A stretch of DNA of 64,000 nucleotides from contig OX365947.1 of NCBI GenBank assembly GCA_947247005.1, positions 36,412,760 through 36,476,759 on the forward strand. The letters are read 5' to 3'. Positions 13,138 through 25,962 of this stretch are shown here, piece by piece. The position numbers and the translations under genes were made by a program. The number at the start of each line of letters is the position of its first letter. Positions within the stretch are counted from its first letter, which is position 1. The notes under the pieces are model-generated. The model ran no database searches and was not told the DNA's origin. It worked only from the letters and a program-made list of their open reading frames with translations. The DNA comes from Spisula solida. Lineage: Eukaryota > Mollusca > Bivalvia > Venerida > Mactridae.

Positions 13138-14450
13138 ACGTAGAACTATCTCAGTTCCCCCCACCAGCTATATATAGCATCAATGTTTGTATACAACAAG
13201 GTAATCGTCTGCAATGTGCAGCGGCGGGGTGATTTACATACGTTACAGTATACGATTGAAAACCGTGGGAACTATTTTAGATTCCCGCCACCAGTGAGAA
13301 CATTCTTTGGTAGTAAAAATATAGTCCGTTGCGGAATGATTTGCTATAAATATCCTCTAAAATTAAAAGTCTGATATAATTGTTGGTCTTAATATAAGTA
13401 AATGTTGGTAATGTAAACAAATCAGGTCCAATGATACGTGTAACCTGTGTTGCATGCTTGTAATATTGTTCAAATCATAGAACTATATATTTGCCGAGGC
13501 CTAATGCGTTAAATTGGTCGTAAGCTGAAAAGTGGTAATATCATTGTGTGGCGTTTACGCCACACAAAAACTTCGAATAGCTTACGCAACTTTTTAAAGG
13601 CGAAATCATTTCTAAAAAAAACTTAATTTGCAACAGGGTATATTTAGCTTAATTTACTCATGTTGGGCATTATGCTGTATGATTGTGGTCTGTATTTTTT
13701 CTGTTTTCTGTGCTCGCCTGTATCAGTCGAGTGCTACCTTCCATGTCTGAATTTAAATTATCATTTTCATTGCGTCGTTTGCTCAACGTAAATCTTATTG
13801 GGCATTTCAATTCCTTCGCTGAAAAAAAACCATCTAAATATATCAATGACGTCTTTGGAAATTGTCATAGAAGATTCGAAGCTGTTTAGATACTTACGTT
13901 CAATGATGATACATTAAATCTGGCAAGAACGAATAGCATCATTCGAGATGTACGAATTGAACCCCATTATTTCGACAGCATTTCCTCTACGTTCATTTTC
14001 AGTTGTTATGGATCTCTAATCAGTAACAATGACATAGGTTTGGGGTTCTAATAAAGACGTAACTTTACTTTAATTGACTGTATGTTCCTCTGTATCCCAT
14101 TATAATTATAAATCATACATATTCCCTTTGGATCACCGCGATGACTTTTGCTATTTTCGTACTGATGTCTAAAATGAGGTTTGTTTCGGTACGGGAATCC
14201 TAAGAGAGCTGTTTTGTGAAATGTCGCTTTAATGATTAATGATTAAATAAACATTCATTTGGTTGCAAGACGTGTTTCAGATTGTTTACACTTTCGTAGT
14301 CATAAAGTGCGTTCATTGCGAAAAGGGCGGGATATGTTACACTCAGGGGCATGATTGCAACATCACACAATGATTGGAAAATAAACACTTTTAAATTTAT
14401 TTTAACTGAAGTAGTTGGTTGTGGTTGTGTACAGTTTTGTAATTCACGTC
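13138..14450. other. No gene found
   Basis: Apart from the small hairpin at 13544 there are only short frames (63-68 codons) without support. Confidence 0.55.
13544..13567. repeat. 10-bp stem hairpin, TTTA loop
   Basis: TTGTGTGGCG-TTTA-CGCCACACAA is a perfect short inverted repeat in AT-rich DNA. No function can be assigned. Confidence 0.6.
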
Positions 14451-16646
14451 ATCAGGTACTAATAAAAATTTAACATATTCATATATATATAGAAACTTAA
14501 CGTTAAACCAAATAGTATACATTAACAAACAGATCATTATAATGTTAACGACTTCCTTTTACATCCGATTTTACAAGGAGAATATATAGTTAGAGGTGTT
14601 CACGAGAAGACGATTGTTTGAAAACTGCGTTAATATTTCAATGATTCAACAATTTATTGATTTCGCGTATGAGACTTTGATTGAATTTGCGAAAATAAGC
14701 AACATTTGTAACAGCGTTAAGATGTTCCCAGATTAAAGTAGTAAGACATCTCAAAAGTGCCGACATAATTATCTGTAAGAAAAGTCCCGATCTCAAGAAG
14801 CAACTCGGAGTACAGGGCTGGTATTCACAAAGCATCTTAAGTGAAAACTTAAATATTTTGACTTAAGTCAGTAATTTGTGCAGCTCATATTTCCCACAAT
14901 TTGAAAAATAATCCATGATTTCTTAGTGAATATAATAGCTCTTTACATAATGCTTCAAAACTATGCAATATATTAAGCATATTGATTTTCTTGCTTAGCT
15001 GATACACTTTAGAAAAAATTAAGATTTTAAGAAATTTCTAAGTTTTCTGCTAAGATGCTTTGTGAATACCAGCCCAGATCTCTGTTGGTTGAGATTTCAC
15101 TTAGAACAGAGTCTCGGCTTTAGATCAATCTCAAGTGGGTGATCTTGAAATGTTTCTGTTATAAACTTCGGTAAATATGGATCATGTGATCAGGTACTAA
15201 TCAAAATTGAACATATTCATATATATAGAAACTTAACATTCAACCAAATAGTAAACATTATGAAACATGTGGATCATTATAATGTTAACGACTTCCTTTT
15301 ACATCCGATCTTGTAACACGGAGAAAAAGACTTCTCTGTATACATGTATATAATTATTGTATAATTTAATATTCAGTTCGGCTGATGCGCCTATAAATTT
15401 GAATGTCTAGGAACATTTTAAAGACAATCGTTCATTTTTAATCTATTTCACTGCACAGTTACTTGTATATTGCCAGGAAACGATAACTATATTTAAGTTT
15501 AAATTATGTAAATTGTCAGACATGCTGGGGTAACAAAATGTAATAAATGTCTGAGTTTACATTGCAATAATTTTAAGATATACAGTATCACAAGTTGTAC
15601 TTTGCCGGATCTGAATAATGAAACACCTTTACATTTATCTGAATTGTTCATAATAAACCATCAATAAAAACCGTGGGTGCAATGCGTTATTGAAGTATGA
15701 GGATTGTTAAAAGTGCATATTAATACCGCAGTTATATTTCGAACATTTTCAAAAGATCACTCACGGTTGTCGCAAGGTTTTAAGTACTTTCTAATATGTA
15801 CATAGACAATTTAATGAAAAATCGGACAGGGAAGGCAGCACTCAACATAACAAAGTTACAAATGTATTCATTGGAAGTTTATCTTGTACATGATCGCGGC
15901 CGGTACGTCAATAACGTAACGGTTAATACCAGTATCTACATTTAAAACATTGGTGACAATGCTTCTAAACATGAGTAAATCTGTCGACTTCCCGCGTAGA
16001 ACGCCGAATATACAATCTGAATGTACGCGGAGAAAATAAACATTTTTTTGTGAGATGCACCTCATATAGACGTTCGGCCTTGCGAGTGTTATCTAAACTA
16101 TCCATCATCTGTCTGTAGAAAACTCGTTAGTTTCACAATACCCCGACATAGTGTTGCTGTCACTTTCATGTCGGGAGATATATTGTCATCGATTGTAGGC
16201 GATGTTCCTGTCGTACGGATTCAACATTAATGGATTATATATGTTCCTTAATGGCCATTAGGTTCCGAGTTACGTCTTCCGTTTGAAAACGGACTTGACA
16301 GAATAAGGACTAGGTATATAGTTAGAGGTGTTCACGAGATGACGATTGTTTGAAAACTGCGGAAATTGTTAATAATTCAATTAGTCAAGCATTTATTGAT
16401 TTCGCGTATGACACTTTGATTGAATTCGCGAAACTTAGCGACATTTATAACAGCGTAAAGATGTTCCCAGTTTCAAGTAGTAAGAAATCTCGCAGTGCCG
16501 ACATATATGTAAGCAAAGTTCCGATCTCAAGAAGCAACTCAAAGTACAGATCTCTGTTGATTGAGATTTTACTGAGACCAGAGTCTCGACTTGAGACCAA
16601 TCTCAAGTTGGTGATCTTGAAATGTTTCTGTTATAAACTTCGGTAA
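14451..16646. repeat. Tandem segmental duplication (R-Q / R-Q)
   Basis: Segment R (14451-14580) recurs at 15189-15323, and segment Q (14581-15173) recurs at 16315-16646. Both pairs are clearly alike by eye with scattered substitutions and small indels. In the first copy Q is split by the 259-bp MITE. In the second copy R and Q are separated by about 990 bp (15324-16314) with no counterpart in the first. A 98-codon frame in the second Q (16350-16646) is broken by a stop in the first copy at the Val of MFPVSS (Asp then stop), so it is probably not a gene. Confidence 0.8.
14816..15074. mobile_element. 259-bp MITE with 25-bp inverted repeats, PIF/Harbinger-like
   Basis: The ends are GGCTGGTATTCACAAAGCAT and its inverted complement, matching for about 25 bp. 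The flanks are CAG on both sides, a 3-bp target duplication. The related copy of the host sequence at 16315-16646 lacks the element and reads straight through (gtaCAGatc), which fixes the boundaries. The interior is AT-rich and noncoding, with a repeated CTTAAG-type subterminal motif. A 3-bp duplication suits PIF/Harbinger-type transposases, though the usual TWA target is not seen. Confidence 0.85.
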
Positions 16647-19600
16647 CTATGAATGTTATGAATACAATAGGTCACATGGTATATGTGACAACATTTGAGC
16701 CAAGCTTTAACACAGCTATTAATGTTTCGTTTTAATTTAATGTATATAAGTATACGCACGTTGTGCCGTCTACCAATTACGTTTGAAGTCTTACAGTTGG
16801 CTTCAAATGGATTATGTTGAGTTGTAAGCCAAATACGAGCGTACTGCGATTCTTAGCACAATAATTACATAATGAAGCACAAATTTGTATCAAAATGGTT
16901 CAGAGTAAATATTGCAGATATTATTTCAACAGTGTTTGAAATTCATGTAACAGAAGTGCAAAATCAAAGGTTTTCGTGTCTTTGTTAATCGAGTTTGTGT
17001 TTATTTTGTAGTTTCCTTAAATACATAAAAAAACGTAACACTTTTGCCCCTATCCTCTCAAAGGACTCGACAACTGTTGAATTTCATGGACCAACAATGT
17101 TTTATACAAGCACCACGACTCCTCAGATAATGGAAATAATAGCAAACATGAAATTGGTCATATTACAAGGCATCCACAGAGTATTTTCAGTTACTAGTAC
17201 AGTATTGAAGGAAACAGTACGAATAAGAGTACAAGCAATCAGTATGTTAAAGTATCTAGTGTTTGAATAACAGACAATTTTACTATTATTTGTTCCAGCA
17301 GGGAAAAGTTAGAATACAGGATAAAGGAGGAATACAACTTCAATAAAAGACATATTGTATTGAATACATTAATCAGTGAAAGTTAAGTTTATCAAACAAA
17401 ATTCAAACAATGTTCGGATATGGAAGTTCCATGAAGATGGAACGATACTGTTGTCTCCAAATAAAAAAGACATTGCTGGTAGCCCTTCCGGGGGCTGCAA
17501 CATCTGAACCCATATCTGAATGTGACAATATCAAAAAGAGATCCATAATGTTTTGGTGATACACTTTGCGTACATGTTTGTGTCTAACTAAATCATTTGA
17601 CAATACCACTTTTGTGTAGACAATACCAAACTAGCTATTGTGTGGCACTTTAAAAAGCTGTATATCTCTTGACCACATTAAAAGATTCCACCGAAAAACA
17701 CAAACGAATGTCTGTTAAAAGTGCATTTTCAGTTGCATTTTCTATTGATCATTGTCCAGTTTTAACCTCTGCAGATTTTCTAATAAGTCCCGTTGTTGGT
17801 TAGCGGCTTTTAAATAGAGTTGCCAAGCAATTTAAAAATATCATTAAGGGGTTGCGTTCGCGCAACGACATATAGGTGGAATGTGTTGTAAATACAATGT
17901 TCATCCTAATAAAGTGTTAATTATTAGAACAAACATGTTTATCCTGACTAAAGCATGTATCAAACAATAATATGCATTTTCTTTCTGATTATGTGGTGAC
18001 TGATTATGTGTCATTATGTTGCCTAGCAACAATTTTACCAATAATTTGTCGATGTTCTCAGCATTAGTATGTTCTTGTCGTTGCCATGGTACTATAATAC
18101 TGATTACTGATTTCACAAGTTCGTGTCAATAAGATTCTGAATACATCAAGCTTAGATCCGTAACAAAAATAAAATATTCTACGCTTTGGAAAAAAACAAT
18201 GATTCATTCTATTTTGTGGGGTAGGATCGTAATGTTAATAGCATCAAATAGGATGGCAATATATATTTTTGTGAAGTATATTTAATATTGACAGAAAACA
18301 TGTATTGCGAAAACGTAAAAGGTTTGCAAAAGTAAGATATCACTTCATATTTCAATAGCAACTTGTCTTCTTTGGTTGTGTATGTATGTTTTGTGAATGG
18401 TGGAACATGCAAACATCTGTAATACTTGTACGGTTACATATCCTTGAACCTTATTGGTTATACCAACAGGAAACCGTCTCCGAAAACAGTGAAAAGTATT
18501 ATCCATTTAGTATCAACAAGAGAATAACAAATTAGACTGGAAAAGCAGTATTGAACGGACCAGCACAGAACAGAACACCAAAACACACAAAAAGAATATC
18601 ACAAAAGACACAAAACAGACAGCAGGAGCAAGCCTCAAGGACGATCATCAGATAAACAATAAAACAATGGATGCATAGCGACAAAACCCTAATACGCCTA
18701 CGCATACAGTTTGTTGTTGCTTAAGTCAGTCAAACATAACCTGAGTAAGGCGTCAACTGACAACACAACATCACAACATAGCAGCGCACTAAAGACACGT
18801 ACACAAATATTTTTGAAATAAACACGTGCACACTTATGCAATTGTGTATTTTGAAGCAACAGAGACCAGCAGAGGAATTTAATGTAGGAATAATTGAAGG
18901 AATCACTATAGGCAATATGCGGTGTTTCCCTTCTATATTATAAAGATGTTAGTTTACTTCCGATACAAATCAAATTCTGTCGGAGCTGCAGTTTCTGCCA
19001 CCACCAATAATTATGTTAGTTATAAAAGTGACACGGTACAATTTCTGACTGAGAATCAACAAATCACAACAGGCACAATTTGAAAATTAATGGAACACGC
19101 AAAAGTAAGAGCAGGAAACAATAAACAAAATTCTGAGATATGCAACCTCTTAGAACGCACCATTTTAATAACGAGATTCAGTTTTAGGATTAGCTGTTAC
19201 GTCATGTTTACTGCGCATATCTAACGACAACGTGCTTCCATGACAATAGTTGATCAGGAAAATCAGAACTTTTGCCAAATCCAGAGAGTTTTAAAATAAA
19301 TCGATTATTGACATACTTGTATTCTAGAAATAACAGAACAGGACTCATATATGCAGCATGGGTAAAACAAAAATATATGCCTAAATCGGGCACGATAAAA
19401 ACCAAAGGAGTCTTATTGTAAAGAGCTAAAGTATCACACCCGATGTTCTTGCATAACACTCTCGATGTCGAAGGTATTTGACCATTTTAGTCATATCAGG
19501 TAATAAGAAATGTGTTCCGTTCTGGTTCAAACCAAATAAAATATTCTTATATAAATGTTTTAAAAAACATTATTTTGTTCCAAACAAATGCCTAATAATT

Positions 19601-20183
19601 GTTCTAATTCAGACACGACATTGTCCAAAACGACACCTAACCTGGATACATTCCGATAATGGTTGATATCTCTTATCACGAGCATGTTATTTCTTCAATT
19701 TCCTCCCTAATGTTGCATACTAAGAGTAAATTCAGGAAATTTCCATAAGAAAGATTGGGTTTCAAGCAATTGGTTTCAATAGAAATATACTAGATAAAAT
19801 AAAAGTAAGAAAGCAATCAACGTTTATGATGACAACGGTGTGTAATCATTGAAACTATAATGTTTTTGTTAATTAACGAAACATATAGCTTAAGCAACCG
19901 GTTTCTTGCTAGAACAATGAATGAGGATACCACATAAATAGTGTAAAACCATTCCTACGTCTCGAGGAGTCAATATACGTAAATGTTGACCACAAAAACA
20001 GCATACACGTAACTAACAATAAACTACCAAAGTGTCTCATTAACTGTAACAGTTATACTTTACCGTTCTGCTAAACAAACATCCAATACCAAACAAGCAT
20101 ACATAGAATTTAGAAAGCAATCAATGATGTATTTTTTGGACCTTTCTGAGGTAAACAACAATAACTAAATTTGTATACTAGTA
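16647..20183. other. No gene found
   Basis: AT-rich. 18520-18720 is purine-rich with repeated ACAAAA/ACACAAAA words, and similar A-rich wording (AATCGGACAGGGAAG) recurs near 15823 and 21530, which hints at a low-grade repeat. A 91-codon frame at 16995-17270 follows a possible acceptor but has no other support. Confidence 0.5.
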
Positions 20184-20717
20184 TTAAAGGGACTGTCTCA
20201 CGTATTGGTGAATTGCAAAAATAAAATTGAATTGTCAAATATTCATGTAATTTTGTTATAGTTTCCTGTAAATGCCATAAACAACCACACTGACATAAAA
20301 ATAACTTGGGTAACATCGGCATTTTGTAGTAATTTGACATTTTTACACCCAAAATTCTATAGGGTATTAATACCCTATATAATTAGCACTAATATCACTT
20401 GAATTGCCTGAAATTTGTTTCCATTCGATGAAAACGAATTGCGAAACGAACCGAATACCTCACAGATGTTTGTTGAAGTTACAGTCTGATCATGTGCGAA
20501 TTGCATAATTCACAAAACATTTTGGAAGGAAACTCTACGACATTTTCAAACAGAAAAATACTGAGTGACAAATATAAAGAGTGATTTAAATTGCTTATAT
20601 GCCATAGATTTTTCATAAAGCCACCGCCAGTGGCTTTCTATTATATAAATACTTGGTTAGGTAGGAAAATTACATCATACAAATATGTTTGCCCGATCTG
20701 TGAGGCAGCACCTTTAA
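20184..20717. mobile_element. 534-bp TTAA-bounded MITE, copy 1
   Basis: The left end is TTAAAGGGACTGTCTCAC and the right end the complement of TTAAAGGTGCTGCCTCACAG, so the ends are imperfect inverted repeats of about 20 bp starting at TTAA. Copy 2 at 34168-34712 is similar throughout. The centre holds a 32-bp palindrome (20353-20384, one mismatch) around GGGTATTAATACCC. TTAA ends fit piggyBac or Kolobok-type insertion. No transposase. Confidence 0.8.
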
Positions 20718-22403
20718 GGATTGCTGCACATGTACATTGTCTTCAGTAAGAGTTTGAAGCGATATTGGTGTGATCAAAGTATACTTATTTGAAAGTTACT
20801 AAATTCTATTTTACTATCTTTAGTTGGAATCATTACATTCAGTGGAGTGAAATGTATACATAATGACCAAGCTATAACATCAGAAAATCCTCAATGTTTA
20901 ATAGGAACAATATCCATATGTCACAGACAGTTATCGTCCTGTTATTGCATTTCATTGTGAATGACATCTGCATTGCTCAAACTGCGGTTTCATCAAAGCA
21001 TTCCGATTGAACTATCTTTAGAATGCCTTAATGTATTAAAATCAAAGCTTTCAAAAAACAAATTTCAAAGAAAAAGGTTCCGTTACAACGTGTGGTTTCA
21101 ACTGAAATGTTTGTATAATAGCTACTAAGACGTTAATCATTTTACAATTTGATGTTCGTTGTTAAATTAACTCTATTGATCCGAATGGATCTTTCATTAG
21201 CGGGCAGTTAATCTAAATACAAAACATTTCTGGAATTAATTATCAACCAGTACCGATATACTCTACAGCTTCCAAGAAGATGTAGCACGGCTGATCACGT
21301 GGTGAACTGACGCAGTATAAGACGTCACATGACAAGTTGACCTAATAAAGCAAAGTTTATTCGGCACTCTGTTATCCGGATGATCTTGCCAAAAGTGGCT
21401 AAATAAACAAAATGTCAATGCCACAGATATATATAACCCCTTAACCTTGCAATATAGCACAGATCGTCCATTGGCTAGTCTAGCGTTTTCTAACCGTAAA
21501 TGTAACTTAATCTAAAAAGATAACAACCAATCGGACAGGGAAGACAAAACTTAACTTAAACAGCCGAGCACAAAACAACAGTAATATATAATAGACCACA
21601 AACATACAGACCAAAACGCCCATCACACAACTGAAACAGAAAAATCGGTTCTTCATAAACGGTTGATTATCAAATAATCAGATCAATTTAATATAACAAA
21701 ACGGGATAACATCCTGTGACGACGATTTCACTGATAACACGATATGAGTTGTCTTTGCTCAGTCTAGATTAAAATATCCTGTATCATCTTGAAGACAATG
21801 GTTACATCAAATGCATCGAAAATCTTCTGATGTTGGGAATGATTGGCTTTTCTTTTAATGAACAGGAAATTTGGTAGCGTCGTATATAGTGACGGCCCTG
21901 ACTTAATGAGCTCAATCTATCAATGTGTATACGTGAATGTTGTGTCATGTCAATGTCCGGAAATGAAACACGCTACTGAAGTCCTAGTTCGTTTCAATAT
22001 GCACTGTTCTAGGGCTTATAAACATGTAGGTCTACAAGCATTTTGACCTTATTGTAATTAACGTTGCAGATGTTTTATGGTACAACGCATAGCTTTGATT
22101 CGATCTTGGTGGACATACTAGTATGACATTCGTGACTCTAAGGACATCACTTTAATGAATACATTTCGTGGAGATGGGTGATATCAAATGAAAATGCCAA
22201 TTACGTGCTGCATTGTGTGTCACAACAATTAACATACATGTATCAATGTCAATTTGAGGTAGACAGTATCAGGTTCAGATTAATCTTGTTAATTATATCT
22301 CTAAATACGAGGGTGTCGCCGTATATAAATGAATGAGTCCCGATCTGTTTCCTGTGCATAAAGTTGCGTCGGTGAGTGTACGAATTGCTCTATTCAAACA
22401 CAT
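20718..22403. other. No gene found
   Basis: AT-rich. AATCGGACAGGGAAG-type sequence at 21532-21545 matches 15823-15837. No frame of note. Confidence 0.5.
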
Positions 22404-23674
22404 TTAAGGACGTTTAGGACCTTTCTCCGACGTCATCGGCAAAAAATCGACTTTTCGCCGAATCTAATGAAAATCTCCAGAGGTATGCTTTAACATGCTC
22501 TTCGTTTTATGTCGTTTTTATTTTTTTTCAATATCGCTTCGTTTCCTAGCAACACGACGTTATGTACACGCAGCGTAAAATTGAGGTTTTAAGCGTATTT
22601 CTCCGTCGAATTAGGGTCTACAGTAATTGTCAAATTTCTATTTGTTAGTCCTTTATCCGTTGAATACGTATATGTAAAATTTGTAGCGGTTGCGACATAC
22701 AATTTCGCAACGAAAAAGGTTTTATATCGAAAATTGACCTGTATTTTACTGCGTATTTGCGACACCCTACTTACTTCAGGGCAAAATTTGGTCAATAAAA
22801 AGTGATTCAATCAACTAATGAAACATACCGTGGTTATGCGGTAATCCTACAGAATAAGCACAAACATTAAAAAATAGGGGTCATCTCGCATTATTTTCGA
22901 CAAAATTGAATTTTAGTGAAAAGCGGACATACGTAAAAAGCGCAACGTCGTGCCGTCACACGACGTTATGAGCAATATGGCTACGTCAGCGTCATGGTCT
23001 GATGGTGTCTCTGGCGCATTGGTACCTTGTTTCAATAAAGAAAAAAACATAAGAACACATTCCCTTATGCTGAATGCAAGATGAGACTTACAATATACCC
23101 CTAAAAGTGTAGGAATTATGATTTCTAGTGATATACATGTACTATTACTTACACATTTTCCTATTAATAAAGAGAAATGAACTTGCTCCTAGCAAACACT
23201 GTTTAAAACACCTACCACCTCTCACAAAGAATATCGTGCTTAACATTTTGACGAACTGACGAACTGTCTATTTTGTACGCACAGTAGGGGAGTTCGGGGC
23301 AAAGTGTTGCAGTCTCTGGGATTAAAATGTTTAATGTAATAAATGCCGACGAACATACTTTTGTATGTACCTATATTTTCAATAAATGGTCGAGAGTAGC
23401 TCAAAACGCCGACACAATGTGTTACATTTTCAAACCTTTTCAAACAGATAAAATTGTTAATGCATAGTCAAATTGATTAATTAAAGAACTTGCATTATCA
23501 AAATAAAGCATGGTTTTGTAAACAGTATTACCTGGACTGTAAAAGTGGTCATGCATGCTAAAAGGTAACCAATAGAAAATATAACACAGATGCATATGTA
23601 AGACTTTTCCCCAAACTCACTAAACAGCAACAATATAGCACTACAGTAAATGTTAAGGAAGTGACTTTTCTTAC

Positions 23675-23860
23675 AGGCCCGTAAGAAGAGCCTCTCGGGC
23701 TATTCTTACGACTCTCCCTTAAGAATAGCGATACCGATAAAAGGTAATCATATATTTATTTCAAATAACTGCGTATAAAACTGCCGTAAGAATAGCCACT
23801 TCTTACGGAGCCGTGAGAATAGCCTTCGATGCTATTCTTACGGGCCCGTAAGAATAGCCA
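23675..23860. repeat. Array of GGCTATTCTTACGG palindromes
   Basis: At least six copies of a GTAAGAATAGCC word or its complement occur in under 190 bp. The last pair forms a perfect 28-bp palindrome (23831-23858) centred on GGGCCC. Others, near 23680-23729 and 23783-23821, form looser inverted pairs. The array can fold into several alternative hairpins. No coding frame is evident. Confidence 0.75.
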
Positions 23861-24659
23861 CTGCCAATTCCAAAAGTGGCCGAATCACGTTTCTTCCATG
23901 ATGCGCCTGGCAATTGGTCCCGATTGTCATACAGATGGTAAACCTCGCAAAATGCCCCTGATCAATAATTACCTCACGGGTATAGACAGGGCTGTATTTC
24001 CCCGTTATTGTTACGTCATGTTAGATGTGTACTCCAACTAAGGCACATAAGCCAATATGTCAACTTAAACCGTGAATATCGAATTAAATAATTTGAAAAT
24101 AATGTGAAAATATTAACGTTACAAAAAATCCTGAAAAAGCGTTGTCGTCCTGTCAAACGAAATGTGTGAAGTTAAACAGGCCGAGACATACAATAACGGA
24201 TCTAATAGCGGCTCAAATATGTTTAGATGTACATTAATTTATATTATCACGAAATACATGTAACCACATTTCCTATATGTTTTGTAACGCTTTCTTTTAA
24301 TTTGCTAGTGGTTCACCTACTGGCCGCATCAGTCTTAATCCAGCTTCCAACAGGAATCAACCGTGTTGTGTAACAGTTAAACCAAATATATAAGCTTGGT
24401 TAGAGGAAATATTTCTAGACAAGTGCGGTACTAACTTTCCAGATTTTTATACATCAAAAGTTTACTTGTATACTAAACGTTATTATTATTTCCATTACAA
24501 CTATGTATGTCTGCAAAGAAACGATGTATACACATTTTAGTTATCATTATATTAAAGGGACGTAATAATTAGTTTAGAAGACTTAAGTTCATAGTCTGTA
24601 TATTTAATGTCCGATCGAGTATCCCGAGTAGATTTTTAGATAATTAAAATACATAACAC

Positions 24660-25075
24660 AGCCGTCGTTGTGTTTATAATAAAAGTGCCAGTAAAGACGC
24701 ATTGTGAAGAATAATAAAACCACAGTACTGATAGAACATGTAGTACAGTTATTGCAAGAGAAACTCAGTACTACACTCAAATCGAAATTTTTATGTAGTG
24801 ACAAAGTTTGCTTTGAACAAAGCTATATGATTTGATAAGTGAACTGACGCAGGTGAAATGCGTGAATTTTATTCTTAACATGTAAATATTGTAAATTGAA
24901 CGCACGCCTGTCAATAGAACGGACCTACACAGCGCGTTACGATGCGCGACGTAACGTTTTTCCGTAAGTCCGTTTTGATACTGAAATTTAATTTCGTCGA
25001 AAATATGCGAGATCACCCCCTTTTTATCGTCTGAGCCTAATCGGTAGAGTTACTGCATCACCACGGTGTATTGCA
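24660..25075 (-). repeat. Third partial copy of the inverted-arm repeat
   Basis: This stretch repeats, in the same orientation as the right arm, the segment also seen at 25355-25660. It shares an AATAATAAAACC block, a GCGCGACGTAACG-type palindromic stretch, the TTTCGTCGAAAATATGCGAGAT block and the CTGCATCACCACGG end. Divergence is higher than between the two main arms. Confidence 0.6.
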
Positions 25076-25661
25076 TAAGTATACAAAACGGATGGAAAGT
25101 TAATCGCTGGCAGTGGACTTGCATCTACTAATCTGGAAAAGATTTTCCAGAGATCTGGTCAAGACGGTTTGTATCAGATTCTTAAGAAAATAGGAACAAA
25201 GAAGCCACTGGTATTAGCGAAATAACTTCAAGCAATGTATTAGCTAATACATGAGCTGATTTGAAACAACATTAGTAAGTGACGAAAAATGTACCCTTTC
25301 GTTCCGTGCTTGTGAATTGTTAAAATTGTATATTACTGTATATTTATAATGAGTTTGTGTTCATAATAAAAATAAAATACACCGATACAATAAATACACA
25401 TTGTAAATAATAATAAAACCATAACAGTATTGTGAGAAATATTGTTACAAATATTACCACGATTAAATAGAATTCATTGATTGTTAAGCAACGAGTCACA
25501 CATACTTTTCTTACGGACGTACGCCGCGTAACGTCGTGCGACGTTATGCGTTTTACGCATGCCCGCTTTTCACTGTTAATCAATTTTGTCGAAAATAATG
25601 CGAGATGACCCCCCTTTTTTATTGTTTGAGTCTGTTTTGTAGAATTACCGCATCATCACTA

Positions 25662-25962
25662 GCCCTTATTATTGTCACTGGCCAACAACTCAAAAATTTG
25701 AAAATTTATTACTATCAAAAAATCCCAAGCACATTAATAATTTAGCACGATTTTTGTATTATGCTTTTAAAGAACGGGATTCAAATGAATAATATGAATA
25801 ATCTACTATTAAATTGTCCATGTTAACGTTTAAATTAAACCAGATACTATTGACTATTTGTATAATTATCACAATATGCACTACATGATGTTGTATTTGT
25901 TTATTGGTTATAAATATGTATTTATTTTATACCAAATAAAGATTATGTTATGTTATGTTATG
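25662..25962 (+). mobile_element. LINE 3' tail nested in the right arm
   Basis: About 300 bp absent from the left arm interrupts the right arm between the CCGCATCATCAC and TTCATTAGTTG blocks. It ends with AATAAAG and four TTATG units (25943-25962), the pattern of an L2/CR1-type 3' terminus, similar to the AATAAAG ends of the LINEs at 45 and 56 kb. No clear target duplication is visible. About 8 bp of the host sequence seem lost at the junction. Confidence 0.55.

Noticed and set aside
16350..16646. A 98-codon open frame in segment Q
   Set aside because: The paralogous copy near 14640 has a stop after about 31 codons and frameshifts, and the second half is split by a MITE. There is no sign of protein-level constraint.
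17862..17877. GTTGCG-TTCG-CGCAAC hairpin as a terminator
   Set aside because: A six-bp stem without a T-tract or neighbouring gene, in eukaryotic DNA where such terminators do not apply.
23675..23860. Possible CRISPR-like array
   Set aside because: Repeats are in alternating orientation, unevenly spaced and palindromic with no regular spacers, and the DNA is eukaryotic.
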